Shown piece after piece: positions 10,038 through 21,400 of a DNA stretch of 64,000 nucleotides. The position numbers were made by a program, and so were the translations under genes. Source of the DNA: Isochrysis galbana (Eukaryota > Haptophyta > Isochrysidales > Isochrysidaceae); the NCBI GenBank assembly GCA_018136815.1, contig CM030937.1, positions 4,772,226 to 4,836,225 of the forward strand. The letters are read 5' to 3'. The number at the start of each line of letters is the position of its first letter. Positions within the stretch are counted from its first letter, which is position 1. The notes under the pieces were generated by a model. The model searched no databases. It saw nothing but the letters and a program-made list of their open reading frames with translations, and had not been told where the DNA came from.

Positions 10038-12779
10038 ATGTCGACGGGCACAAGCACACACAACAAGAACAAGAAGCGGGGCGCTGAGGACGTAATGTAC
10101 GAGGTGGAGCACATCGTCGCCAAGCGGCTGGTCCGGGCAGAGCCGCAGTACCTCATTCGGTGGCAAGGCTTCGACGCCAAGAGCGACACGTGGGAGCCGC
10201 TGCGAAACTTGGCTGGGCTGGAGCAAGACGTGTCGGAGTTCGAGCTGAGGCAGAAGAAGGAGAATGGGGTCTTCGCCGCCAACCTCGCAGCTATAAGCGA
10301 GCTGCAGCACAAAGTGGCCGACTCTCACAATCCAGCACTCTCTCCACTTCCGGTGCCCTGGCCGCACGGGTGTCTGACGAGTTTGTTGCGAACGACGATG
10401 AGGACATGGCTGATGGCTGGCCACGACATGATGGATGAGGCCTCCGTGTCGTCTGAAGATCAGATGCGCGGGCGGCGGTCTGCTCCAATATGGCGGCAAT
10501 ACAAAGAGCACCCTGAGCGGAAGAAATTCTTCATTTGCCAAGAGATCGTGGGCAACGCCAATGCCAATGGCGCTCCCGAGGACAGGCTCATCTGCGGCGC
10601 GGTGATTGGCGCAAAATGCAAAATGTGGTCCCACTCCCCTCTGGAACCATCACCAGGGCAAGCACAAAGGTGCCTGCTGGACCACCTCCCAGCTGACCCT
10701 CGTCATGGGTCTGTGCATGCTCTCAGGTACCAACTTTTTGAGACCCGAGGCCCTATCTACTCACTACCGACCGACCGACATGCCGACACAGGTGCGATCG
10801 CGCGCGGCACACTCCCAGAGACCCAGAGATTCCCTGTCTCTCACCACAAGTCCCCCGTCAATGTCTTGGCGCAAGAACAGCACGCGCATCACACCAAGCT
10901 GACTCTGCCACCACCCCCGATCCCAATCAGACTTTTTCTGAAATTTCCGAGATTCTCAAGAGCCTCTCCTCCATCAAGAATGTCGTTGTGCGCGTGAAAG
11001 CCGAGGCCTTTGGCATCCAATGGGCTGCAGAGCACTCCATGCAGCCGAAGTACAAAGGCGTAATCGACAAGTGGCAGGACCCGGACAAGACTCGTCTCCT
11101 CGTGCTCTGGGAAGGCTCAACTCGCCGGATCACGACCGAACTCGGGGCGCTCGACACCGACGACAGCGGCAACAACCTTGAACTCGAGCTCCTTCCCTAT
11201 GAAAATGGCCGACCTGCTCCAACCCGACAGGATCCGCGTCCATCACGTTCATCACGGACCCGATGTGATGGCACCAACCTGGACGAGGGCGGCGAATCGA
11301 ACGACCATGAGGACGACCATAGCGACTCCGACGAGTCGCGTTCCGAGCCAATCGTGCCCAACAAGATCAAGTCCGGCGAGTACACCTGGACTCTTCGACC
11401 TCCACAGTACGTGAAGAGGGACCAGCGCACGGAGCCTCGTTCAAAGCCGTCGCTAAACCGGGGCGACCAGGTGTTGGACAGCATCGACAAGTTGTGGACG
11501 TTCTTGTTTCCCGACGGCATGCTGGCGAAAATAGTGGCTCGAACAAACCCGAAGCTTCAAGGACTCCGACCCGAAGACAAGAAGACCGACGAGGGCGAGA
11601 TTTTGCAATGGATGGGCTACGCCATTGCTGTGTCGATTCACTCGGGCATACCGCTCGACAAGATGTGGTCCGACACTCCGCAAACTGAATCTCTTCTGCC
11701 CCCGCCGAGGTTGGGTCGGCATGGCATGAGCTTTCGACGATTCTGTCGGCTCAGGACCGTCATGACCTTTGGCGACGAGGACGCGATCAAGTTGTCTCTC
11801 GATCCCTGGGCATTTGTTCGCCCATTGGTTGACGACTTCAACGATGCGTGCGTATCGAAGATTAATCCCGGTTGGCTGTTGAGTGTCGACGAGTCAATGT
11901 GCGCCTGGCGCGGCCGGGAAGGAGTCGGTGATCCGCGTCATTGCCCGAAAGTGAGCTGGGTACCTCGCAAACCTGAGCCACTCGGCGTCGAGATGAAAAC
12001 GACTTGTGATGCTGAAGCTGGCCTTTTGCTACGTCTCGAGATTTGCGAGGGGAAGTTGGGCCACATTCATCACGAATGGTACGACGATCACGGCCACACC
12101 ACCGCGACCACGCTCCGGCTTTGTAAGCCATGGTTTGGATCTGGACGAGTTGTTTACGGAGACTCCTGGTTCATGGGCACCAAGACCGTCTGCGAGCTCA
12201 AACGCAACGGGCTCTTCGCCATGGGTGACGTGAAGACAAATACGAAGGGCTTTTGCGCCAATGCACTCAAGTTAGCCACCGGACCAAATGATGGCGACCA
12301 CGCTCTCTACACCGCCGAGTGTGACCTGGGCGACGGCAGCCCCCCCTTTCAATTGAACGCCATCTCTCATAGGCGCGGTGATGCGGTGCACACCTTCATC
12401 ACCAACTGCGGCATCACCCTCAACGGCGACCCAATCCGCTACAGTGACCTGCTTCTGGACACGTTCGACGTTGAGGACAGCTTCGAGGAGATCGTCGGTG
12501 CCCAGGATGCATCTGTCCTGAAGGGCAAGCGCAAATGCCCCCGCGTCCTCAATGATGTCACATTAGCCCAGCCGGCTACCGACCGCCACAACAGGTATCG
12601 GCAGAACATGCTGGCCGCGGAGAAGCGCGTCCTGACCAATCAGTTCAAGACGCGATTCTTCGTCACGCTCATCGGCATGCTCGCAACCAATGCCTACTTC
12701 GCCCACCGCTACTTCAATGATTCGACGGCGTCCTTCAAAGCAGAGATGAGCAAGCTGGCCTACCTGCAGTGTCACGCGG
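10038..12779 (+). CDS. Chromodomain-zinc finger-PiggyBac-like transposase (frameshifted copy)
   Basis: The N-terminus carries a chromodomain (YEVEHIVAK, QYLIRWQGF, DTWEPLRNL), read from ATG 10038. A BED-like zinc finger follows (FICQ, LICG, then LWNHHQGKHK), but the last part is in the next frame, so a 1-nt indel lies near 10600-10630. A GT-AG intron at 10727-10898 then joins TLVMGLCMLS to DSATTPDPNQT in frame with the transposase. The DDE_Tnp_1_7 core has LLSVDESMCAWRGR (first Asp), RKPEPLGVEMK, VVYGDSWFMG (second Asp), and ATDRHNRYRQ followed by EKR and FFVTLIGM, the pattern of oomycete-type PiggyBac proteins. Homology ends near LAYLQC at about 12775. The chromodomain suggests targeting to heterochromatin. 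It is probably inactive because of the frameshift. Confidence 0.8.
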
Positions 12780-12942
12780 GCATTGCCCTGGCCCCCCGCG
12801 CGTCGCTGCTGGCGAGGTCGCCCTTCGTCACGTCGGCACCGAGCACATGGCCGCCGATTTCCTCACCAAGTGGCTGCCCAAACGCAAGCTCGATGCCTGC
12901 GTCCGCTATGCCACCAACGCTTGGGCCCACGCATCCGCCTGA
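12780..12942 (+). pseudogene. Ty1/copia RNase H C-terminal fragment
   Basis: In a frame different from the transposase, the sequence reads HVGTEHMAADFLTKWLPKRK then a short tail and stop TGA at 12940-12942. The pattern 'hV.T..m.AD.LTK.L...k' is the classic C-terminus of copia Pol. Only about 50 codons remain. The fragment abuts the last recognisable PiggyBac codon, so one element truncated or captured the other. Confidence 0.75.
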
Positions 12943-13640
12943 CCACCCCGTCCCGTTCCCCGCTCTCGTCCCTCCCCGCCTGTTGCGCTGCGGTGCTGCG
13001 GTCGCCGCCCGGGCATCGGCTCCCGCATCGGGGGGGGGGGGGTCGCGGGTAGGGAGGGTTCATACACCTCCTTCGTACCTTTCCCGCCTCTAGGTTTCCC
13101 CGCTCCCCGCGCGACTCCCTCTCCGCCGTCACGCTCCGCTTCCCCTCCCTTGTGCCGCGCCCTCATGCCCTCATTCCGTCCACTCCCGATAGGTTCGTCA
13201 CCCCACGTCTCCGGGTTCCCTCCCCTTCCCCGTTTCCTCTGCCTCGCCGCTCCTCCCCTCTCCCCCTTCCCCGAGTGTTTTGTTTAAGCCGCCGGCCTCA
13301 TTTCATCCCTCTCTTTTCCCGCGTGTCTCTTTCCCCGTGCGTGTTTCCCGTCCCTCGGGCGTGTCTTCCGTACGCTCAGCGCTGTCGCTCGAGCGCTCTC
13401 GTGTCCCTCTCTCGTGTCCCTCCCGTCCTCGTCCTCGCTCCGTGCCGTCACATGTCGTGAGAGGGCACCCGCTCGTCCTCCGCCCCCTTGTCGCGTGCTC
13501 CCCCTGCCCCCGGTAGCACCCATTCCATTCCGTTGAGGGGTTGTATCTCACATGTTACATACATAATGTTACATACATCAGCCCTCCCACCTCCACACGT
13601 ACCACAGCCACAGCTCCACTCCTCTCTCCACACCATTGAC
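12943..13640. repeat. Pyrimidine-rich repeat, inverted copy of the 36480 and 47950 repeats
   Basis: There is no gene. The stretch 13290-13470 read on the reverse strand matches 47960-48190 (cacgcgggaaaagagagggatgaa, then ggacgggcgggac and cgctcgagcg motifs) and 36490-36720. At 47.9 kb the same sequence directly follows a gypsy RNase H fragment, so it may derive from gypsy 3' or LTR sequence. Confidence 0.55.
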
Positions 13641-16560
13641 CCCGGGACAGCAAGAGGAAAAGAGTGACCGTGGGATCATGAGGGAAAGCTACCAAAGGAA
13701 GCCAGGACACTTCCAAGACACCCTCGCATCCCGCTCGCCTCCTTGCAAAACCGCGTCACAGCCGCAACAACGTACGGATGACGGACCACGCCACGGGCTA
13801 ACAACTCAACCAAGTGCCCCCACCCTCAGCTCCGCCCTCGCCCCCGCCCCCTTCCCCTCCTCCGCCCTCGTCGCCGCCATTCACACAGCCGCCACCGACG
13901 CCACCTTCCCTATTGGCGCCGGAACTAATGCCGCCTTGGCCACCTCCGCATCGCCGCCCTCGTTCCAACTGTCAACGCACTCGACGCCAGCGCCCTCGAT
14001 TCTATCGTCGCCACTATCGCCCTCGCCACCAATTCTGTCACCACCTTCGCCCCCGCCGCTCTCGCCGCCATCCGCACTGTCGCCACTGCAGCCACTGGAC
14101 GTCACTGTCGCCAACGCCGCCTTTACTACTGCCGCCGTCGCCGCTCCCGCAATCACCGCCGCCGCCATTATCTCCGCCGCCACCATCTCCGCCGCCATCA
14201 CCTCCGCCTCTCGTCTCCCCCGCCCTCGCTGCCATCGCTCGCCAACGCAACCGTCGCCGACGCCGTCCTCACCACCACCGCCCTCAGCGCCGCCTCCCTC
14301 ACCGCCGCCGCATTTGCCCTCGCCTCCACACCCCTCATCTCGAAACCCCTCACTGCCATCGCCCGCACGATCACTATCGTTGGCGCCATCCCCACCGATG
14401 CCGCCCTCGCAGCCACCACCTCCGCAACCGCCTCTGCCGCCTTCGCCTACACCACCGCCATCATTGCCGCTCTCATCGGCGCACCCACAGTCGGCACCTC
14501 CACCCTGGTCACCGTACCCATCCCCGCTACCAGCCTGGCCTCTTGCCTCTGCCTTCACTTCCGCCATCCTTAGCTGCACCGCGCATGCCGCCGACCTCGT
14601 TGCAGCTATCGTCCTCATCACCGCCTCTCCCGTCACCGCCATCACCGCCCCTGCCACCACCACCGACGCCGTCCTCGCCGCCGCCGCCCTGGCAGCTGCC
14701 GCCCTCACAGCCGCAACCGTCACCGCCACCCCCGCCCTCAACTCCTCCCCCGCCGCCTCCGCCAGCCCTCACCTCCACCTCGCTCGTATGCAGCGGCCTC
14801 GCCTCTGTCCCCTCCACCTCCACCGCCCTTATCGCCGCCGTCCGCACCGACACCGATGCCATCGCCAGCGACGACGCCGTCATTATTGCCGACGCCGATA
14901 TCGCAACTGCCGTCACCGCCGTTGCCACCACTGTCGTCGCCATTACCCCCACAAGCTCCGTCGCCACAATCCAGCCGCCTCGGTCCTAGCCACTACGGGT
15001 CCCGTCGCCGCCTCCATCGCCGCCTCCGCTCTCGCCACCACTCTGGCCGCCCCATCCCCCGCCAATCTCGCCACTTCCGCCCGCGCCACCACCGCTCTCA
15101 CTGCTACCGCCGTCAACTCGCCTCGCCGCCCCCTCCCTGACCACGATTGCCGTCTACCGCCATCCCCCTTGCCTCTGCCACCCTTGTGACCACCTCCGTC
15201 ACCGCTTCAGCCCTTGCCATCTCTGTAGGGCCTGCCGGCGCCCATGCCACGGCCGCCCGAGCAACCGCCACCGCCACCGTCTACGCAGCCGCCCTCGTCC
15301 TCTCCGCCGCCCGCCCAGTTCGAGTCGAGCAGATGCTCTCACAGAGCCGCAACAAGACTGGCCGCCGTTTTGGCAGGCGTGAGCGACCAGCCCTGCCGTG
15401 TGAGCAGCGCGGAGAGCATGTCGAGCGCCTCAGTGCGCAGGTGTGAGACGGGCTCGTTGAGCGCCTGCAACGCCGCATCCCACTCGGACGGCCCAGCGCC
15501 CCTCGTGCCCATGCAGCCATGACAGTGCCTGGCCGCATGCCGGGGCAGTTGCGTGGCCGCCGGCCAGGCCGACGCTGCCGCCGTCCCAGCCGTCGCCGTC
15601 GCCGCCCGCGTCGCATCCGCCACCGCCCGACTCCTTCACGTCCGCGCCAAGGCCGTCTCAGCGCCCGCCGCGTGGCCGCCCAAGCCAACGCCGTCGTGGC
15701 TGCCGCCGCTAGCGCCGGCGCCACGACAACCTCCTCCTCCCATGACGACGTCCGTCCCATCGCTCCCCGCGCCGCCGGCGCCGCAATCGCCGCCGGCGGC
15801 CCCTCGCGCGGTTCCTCAGGCGCTCCAATAGCCGCCAGCCGCGCCATCACCACCTCCGTCGCTACCCCCGCCGTTACAGCCGCAGCCTCCGGCGCAGCTG
15901 CCGCCACCGCCGTCCGAGCTGCCATACTTGCCATCCTCCTTCTTGGCTGTCATCGAGAGTGCCACCCGAGCAGCCGCCGTCTGGGCGGCCGCCGCGCTCG
16001 CCGTCGCCGCGCCCGCCGCTGTCTGAGTCTGGGGCACCGCCGCCCGCGCCGCCGGCGCAGTCCGAGCCGCCCAAGCCACTCCCGCCGCCCGAGCCACCAC
16101 TACACTCGCCCTTCTCACGCCCTCCCTCTCCTTTTTGGCCCATCGTCGAGGGCACCGTCCGAGCAGCTGCTGCCCGCGCCGACGCTGTGCTTACCGCCGC
16201 CGCGCCCCACGGGCCCTCTGTCCTCCCGCTGGTGCCTCCCTCCTCCGCGATCACATCGCCTCCGCCAAGCTCTTGTCCCCTCTCCCGGCCAAGCTCTTGT
16301 CCCCTCTCCCGGCCCACTTCGCCCCAACAACACAAGGTAGGGGCACCCAGGGGGTCCAGCTCCTCCAGGGCCGCTCCGCTGACGCCAGGCTCGGCGGCCG
16401 GGCGGCCGCAAGGTGCTCCGTCTGGCCCCACCCCGACCGCAGCTGGCGCAGGGCGGCCCAGCGGGACGGCCCTACCGACCCCCCAGGCCCCCTCCACCGG
16501 AGGCCCTCACCCCCTCGCGCCCCTCTCGCGCGCCGCTCTTCTCTTCTCTCTTCTTCTCCT
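13640..16560. repeat. GC-rich trinucleotide-periodic tract
   Basis: About 2.9 kb of imperfect GCC/ACC/TCC/GTC triplets. It keeps long frames open on both strands at once (for example 13636-15189 and 13814-14989 forward, 13881-14741 reverse), which argues against any one being a gene. Products would be pure Pro/Ser/Ala. Parts at 15990-16195 are an inverted copy of 33590-33760, and parts at 15570-15650 are a direct copy of 34010-34085, so this is a dispersed mosaic repeat. Confidence 0.7.
15339..15540 (-). pseudogene. C-terminal gene fragment embedded in the GC tract
   Basis: A block unlike its triplet surroundings encodes, on the reverse strand, SEWDAALQALNE, SHLRTEALDMLSALLTRQ and TAASLVAAL then a stop. 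It looks like one HEAT-like helical repeat at the end of a protein. The source gene is unknown, and it may be a captured host exon. Confidence 0.3.
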
Positions 16561-16570
16561 CCCCTTCCGT

Positions 16571-16635
16571 CACCTGAAGAAGAATTTTATTGTTGTGTTA
16601 GTATAATCTTAGTACGGAGCCCCCTTCTTCAGGTG
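16571..16635 (+). repeat. 12-bp perfect inverted repeat (hairpin)
   Basis: CACCTGAAGAAG (16571-16582) pairs with CTTCTTCAGGTG (16624-16635) across a 41-nt A/T-rich spacer. It marks the right edge of the GC tract and could be a 3' structure of the repeat. Confidence 0.6.
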
Positions 16636-16639
16636 GCCC

Positions 16640-17891
16640 TGCCACCGATGGGGGAAGGTCGCGCGCGCGGCGGCTGCCTGGCTCCTCCAGCTGTCACGGG
16701 GTCTGGCGGCTGTGCTAGACGCTCGGATGCGCTGTGCATCCGGTAGAGGGACCAGCTAGTATGGGGCATCTGCCCGAGCCCGCGCACAGTTGTCAGAGCA
16801 AGGCTGATCTCACTCTTGGAGATTGCCTGCGAGGGCGCGCCGGCAGCTAGCGCGGAACGCGGTTCTTGTGGGGAGCTCATGGAGCTTTCCTCGGGGGTGA
16901 CTACGGGCATGGTGATCGACGCACGACGCACGACGCACGCACGGAGCACGGTGGGCGCGGAAGTGCGAAAGGAGGCTTGTGGGAGGTGGTGGCAGGCGAC
17001 TGGGGGTGGCTCAGGCGCGTGCTTGACTTGTATTGACTCGTTGACTCGGGGTATAGACTCGGGAACTCGGGGGGACTCGTTTGGGAACACGGTGGGACTC
17101 GACGAAGTTGCTACAAAAATCACTCACAAGAAACCAAAAACCAAAGTCCTTGGGCTCAGAAAACTAACGTAAACACTCCGGAATCATACGATAAACAAAC
17201 CCCTCCCCGCGCGGCGAAGGCTGAAGTCGCGATCGCTCGTCATGCGCGAAGATATACGGAAAGAGAGCGCATAACTACGCCACCGAAGGGTTCGAACTAT
17301 CGTTAAAGTGGAACTCGTCCGCTGAAGCCAACGCGGAGGGTCGAGGAGAGATCCAAACTCGCGCGGGGGGAGAAGGCGATGTGCGGAGAGACCTTCTAGA
17401 CAAGCGACGAGCAAGGGGCGACGAAACAAGACGCGAGACGCGAGGCGCGTGCCATTCGTTCTTCCTTTCTTTCATCGAAACCGCGACGAAACTAACATTA
17501 AACGTCGGTGCCCCCTCCGCGAGGATCGCGAAGAAGAACGGACGAGATGGAGGCAATCATCGAAGGAACCGCGAGAGGAATCGAAGCGAGGGGGGGAACA
17601 ACGACGGCCGGAGGAAACGAACCGCGCGCGGGGGAGAAGAGAACCTCGCGCGGGGGGGGGGATTAATATAACGGCCAGAGGCGACGGACGGCACGCCGAG
17701 GGAAAGAACCTGCCGCGGGGGGGGGGCGAGGGACCGAGGGCACGGCGGGGCAGCGTGGGAGGGCGCGAGGCCGATCTCGGAGCGAGATCGCGTCCTTTCC
17801 CTCGCGGAGCGCGGAGAGACCCCCCACGAGATATCTTGGGACCGGAGAATGTTTTGGACGAATCTTCTTGCCGTCGGCCGAGGAGAGGCGG

Positions 17892-17925
<34 letters not shown>

Positions 17926-17950
17926 TCGCAGAGCGACTGCAGAACGAGAA
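16640..17950. other. No gene seen; purine-rich flank of the gypsy element
   Basis: The sequence is GC-rich with short unsupported ORFs, several G8-10 runs and a (GA) tract near 17897-17922. The distal part may include the end of the gypsy 3' LTR, whose limit I could not fix. Confidence 0.4.
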
Positions 17951-18179
17951 GTCGAAATCATGCCGGTTTATTACCTTAAACGAGCCAACAATTATAGTAA
18001 CAGCAAAAACAAAATTCGAATCGCAAATTTCGAGACCAAAACCTGCAAACCTGGACTTGAGACCATGGGGAATCCGAATCTGTGTGTCTTGTGCGTCAGT
18101 GGCAACACGGGGAACTGTTCAATTGTAATTGTGAGCGCGTACCTTACACGAATATTCATGCCTACAACCTTCAGATGGG

Positions 18180-18201
18180 CAGGAATACAACACCCCCCGA
18201 C
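18180..18201 (-). promoter_or_regulatory. Putative polypurine tract and 3' LTR start
   Basis: Reverse-strand GTCGGGGGG followed by TGTTGTATTCC has the form of a plus-strand primer site next to a TG-starting LTR. The LTR 3' end is not resolved. Confidence 0.5.
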
Positions 18202-18449
18202 TTAAATCGAGACGTCTCCCGATGTCGAGCCAAGAGAGTTCATTTAACCATACGAGACGAGAGACCTAGAGGAGGAGGATTAACCCATGGATCCAAAGCG
18301 AGCACAAAATCGGCAGCTTAGCGCGGCGGCCCCCGATTTCGTACGTCACGTCCTACCACGTTCTCCCTTTTACAGGAGTTTTGCTCGGGCAGTTGCGCTG
18401 GGTCAGGCGCTGACGCGACGCTAATCATCCACTTCCGGTCGACTTAGCG

Positions 18450-21400
18450 CTACGATCGTGAACGAGAACGGGTACGATTTGAAGGCAGATCAGGAGGAAT
18501 ACGCTTGGGCTCTTGAATTGGACGTGGTATTTGATTTGATTGGGAACTTGAACTTGGACTTGAAGAGGAGTTTGAATTGGAGAGAGCTTGAGGTTGAACC
18601 GGACGGCTGTCGAAATTGGCGTCATACGACTCAACTAGATCAGCACAACGCCGCAGCAACTCAATTCGAGACTCCCAAGTAGCTTCAGAACGAGGATAGC
18701 CGCGCCACTTGACGAGATACTTGAATGAAACTCCATCGCCCTTGCGATCGAGTAACTCTTCGACCAAGTACTCATCTTCAGCGAGCGGAGACGAATCGGT
18801 GACGGTGAAGTACGGACGAAGATTGGAAATGTGAACTTCATCCTTGACTTGACGATTTTCGAGATCGCGTAGACGGTAGCGAGTGGCCGAGATGGCTTCT
18901 TCTACTCGGTAGGGACCGGAGTAGAGATATTGAAGTTTGTTGGCGTGGCCAGGGATTCGACGACAAACTCTGTCTCCTGGTTTGAAGGTGACACCGAGTT
19001 TAGACTTTTGAGAGGCGGAGCGCATCGATTCGCGTTGGGCTTCTTGAGTACTTTCGAGGGCGGAACGCCACGACTCGAGAAGCTTCTTATTGAGCTCGGT
19101 GGCGTAAGTGACGGCATCGGACGGAGGCCGAGATGGAAGCAACTCGAGAACAGGAGCAGGGTCAGCAAGTTGAGCTGGAAGACGAAGCTCCCGACCAAAT
19201 AAGATAGCCGCGGGTGACTTGGGTACGACGCGACCGGCGGTCGCTCGCATAGACATGAGAAGAAACGGAAGGTGGTCGACCCAATGGGCGCCGCCTTCAT
19301 TGGAGACTCGAGTCATCGTGAGGAGAGTTTGTTGAGCTCTTTCCACTAGCCCTACGCCTTCGTGGCGATAGGCTTCAGTAGTGCTCAAGTCCGTGCCAGT
19401 CGCTTTGAGAATTAGGTCAACTAATCGAGAGCAAAGATTCGAGCCGGCGTCGGTTCGAAGTTGGCGAGGGACTCCATAACGAGATACGATGAGACGCATG
19501 AAGACGTCCAGACATTTTGCGGACGAGGGGTTACCGTTGCAAGGCTCAGCTTCAATCCAACGAGAGAGAGAATCGACGAAAACAATCAGCTTATCAAAAC
19601 CGGAGCGGCCGGATACGAAATCGTGGGTGGGAGCCATCGAAAGAATATCGCAATAGACGACGTCGAAAGGATAGGATCCGATAGAAAGACCGGATGGATG
19701 GGCGAGCGGTCGCGGTAACGGTTTGCCAAGAGTGCATTCATGGCACTCTCGAACGTACTCCGATACAGAGGCGGATAGGCCAGGCCAGTAAACTCGAGAA
19801 CGAAGTAGGGTAGTCATCCTTGTCGCACCTGGGTGACCAAGGTGGTCATGGTAGGCGCGGAGGTACGTGTCACGAAGGGACTCCGGAATGTATAAACGAA
19901 GAGGAGCCTCTTCCGCCTCTGAGGAGCGGTAGTAGAGTAGGCCATCGCGAAGCAGGAATCGGGACCTCTTCTTCGACGACGAGCTAGAGTCGATCGAAGA
20001 GGAAGCTTTCGGAAGGATCGACTCGAGTTCAGAAATGATCGAGCTAGCGAACTCGTCGGTAGAGAGCGCTTGACGCAATTCGTCGGCATGAGGCACGCCC
20101 ACATCGAGATACGAGGAGGTAATCGACTCCGAAGATTCCGATGCTTGACGAGCGAGCCTATCGTTTGCTTGTTGGCGGCGAGCGGTGAGGGTGGATGAAG
20201 TAACCGCGGCGGCAACTATGTCGTGAATTTCGGAAGAATCGAAAGAATGGACGTCACTCTCCTCGAGATGGAGAGGATCGTGATCGGGCTCGAGAGCAAC
20301 TAGGCGGGATAAGCCGTCGGCGTCCCAGTGAGTGACTCCAGGTTTGTGCACGACGTCGAATCGATATTCGGCTAGCTTCAGGACCCATCGCATGAGGCGC
20401 GAGGCTGGACCACCGGTGACTTGATCTTTCATCGTGTGAAGCCAGCGCAAAGCTGAATGGTCTACGACGAGGGTGAAGTGGCGACCCCAAAGATAAGGCC
20501 TCCAATTTCGGATCGATTCTAGCGCTGCTAGAAGTTCGATTTCAGTAACTGTCCAATGGCGCTCAGCCGGACTCAAACTACGACCGTAGTATGCAACAAC
20601 GCGCTCTCTCCCTTCGTCGTCTTTCTGAGCAAGGACGCCGGCGATGCCTAGCTTGCTAGCACCGTCGGTCTTAACGAGGAAAGGACGGTCGTCTCGAGGA
20701 GGTGCGAGTACGGGTTCTTCACAGATAGCTTGCTTGAGATCTTCGATAGCCTGGCGACAGGCTTCTGTTTGCGACTCGACCGGGACATCGCACCCTTTCC
20801 GCGTGAGAGCGGTTAACGGCGCTGCACGGATCGCAAAACGGCGTATAAAACGGCGGTAGTACGAGCACAGTCCAAGGAAAGAACGGACGGCTTCGATAGA
20901 GTTGATTTGGGTAGGGTCGATTTTCGAGACGGCTTCCACTTTCTTGGGATCCATCCGAAGACCTTCACGCGAAACAACGTGGCCGAGATATTCAGCCGAG
21001 GTGGCAAAGAAAACGCATTTCGACATCTTGCAAGTGAGGCCCGCCCAGATGAGACGTTCCAAGACAAGATCAAGACGGTGTAACATTTGTTGGAATGACG
21101 ACTCTTCCCTGGCCTGCAGCGAGTCACCTACGCCTGTCGACCAGGCGCCGACATCATCCAAGTATGGCATACAAATCTCCCATGCCAGCCCACCGAGAAC
21201 GGCGTCCATGAGGCGGCACATATACGAGGGACCGGATTGAACACCAAAAGGCAAGTAATTGAACTCGTACTTGCCGCGATGAGTAGTGAACGCGGTGATA
21301 TGTTTATCGGACTCTTTGATCGGTATACCCCAGAAACCAGATGCCAGGTCCAGGGTGCAAAGGAATAGAGAATCAAGGTTGCCTTGGCCGGACGACAATC

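Noticed and set aside
13636-15189. 517-codon forward ORF and its long overlapping partners on both strands
   Set aside because: Openness comes from GC triplets without stops. Overlapping frames are equally long, composition is pure Pro/Ser/Ala, and there are no motifs.
17280-17310. Possible tRNA T-arm (GGTTCGAAC)
   Set aside because: The flanking bases do not form a T stem, and no anticodon or acceptor arm can be drawn.
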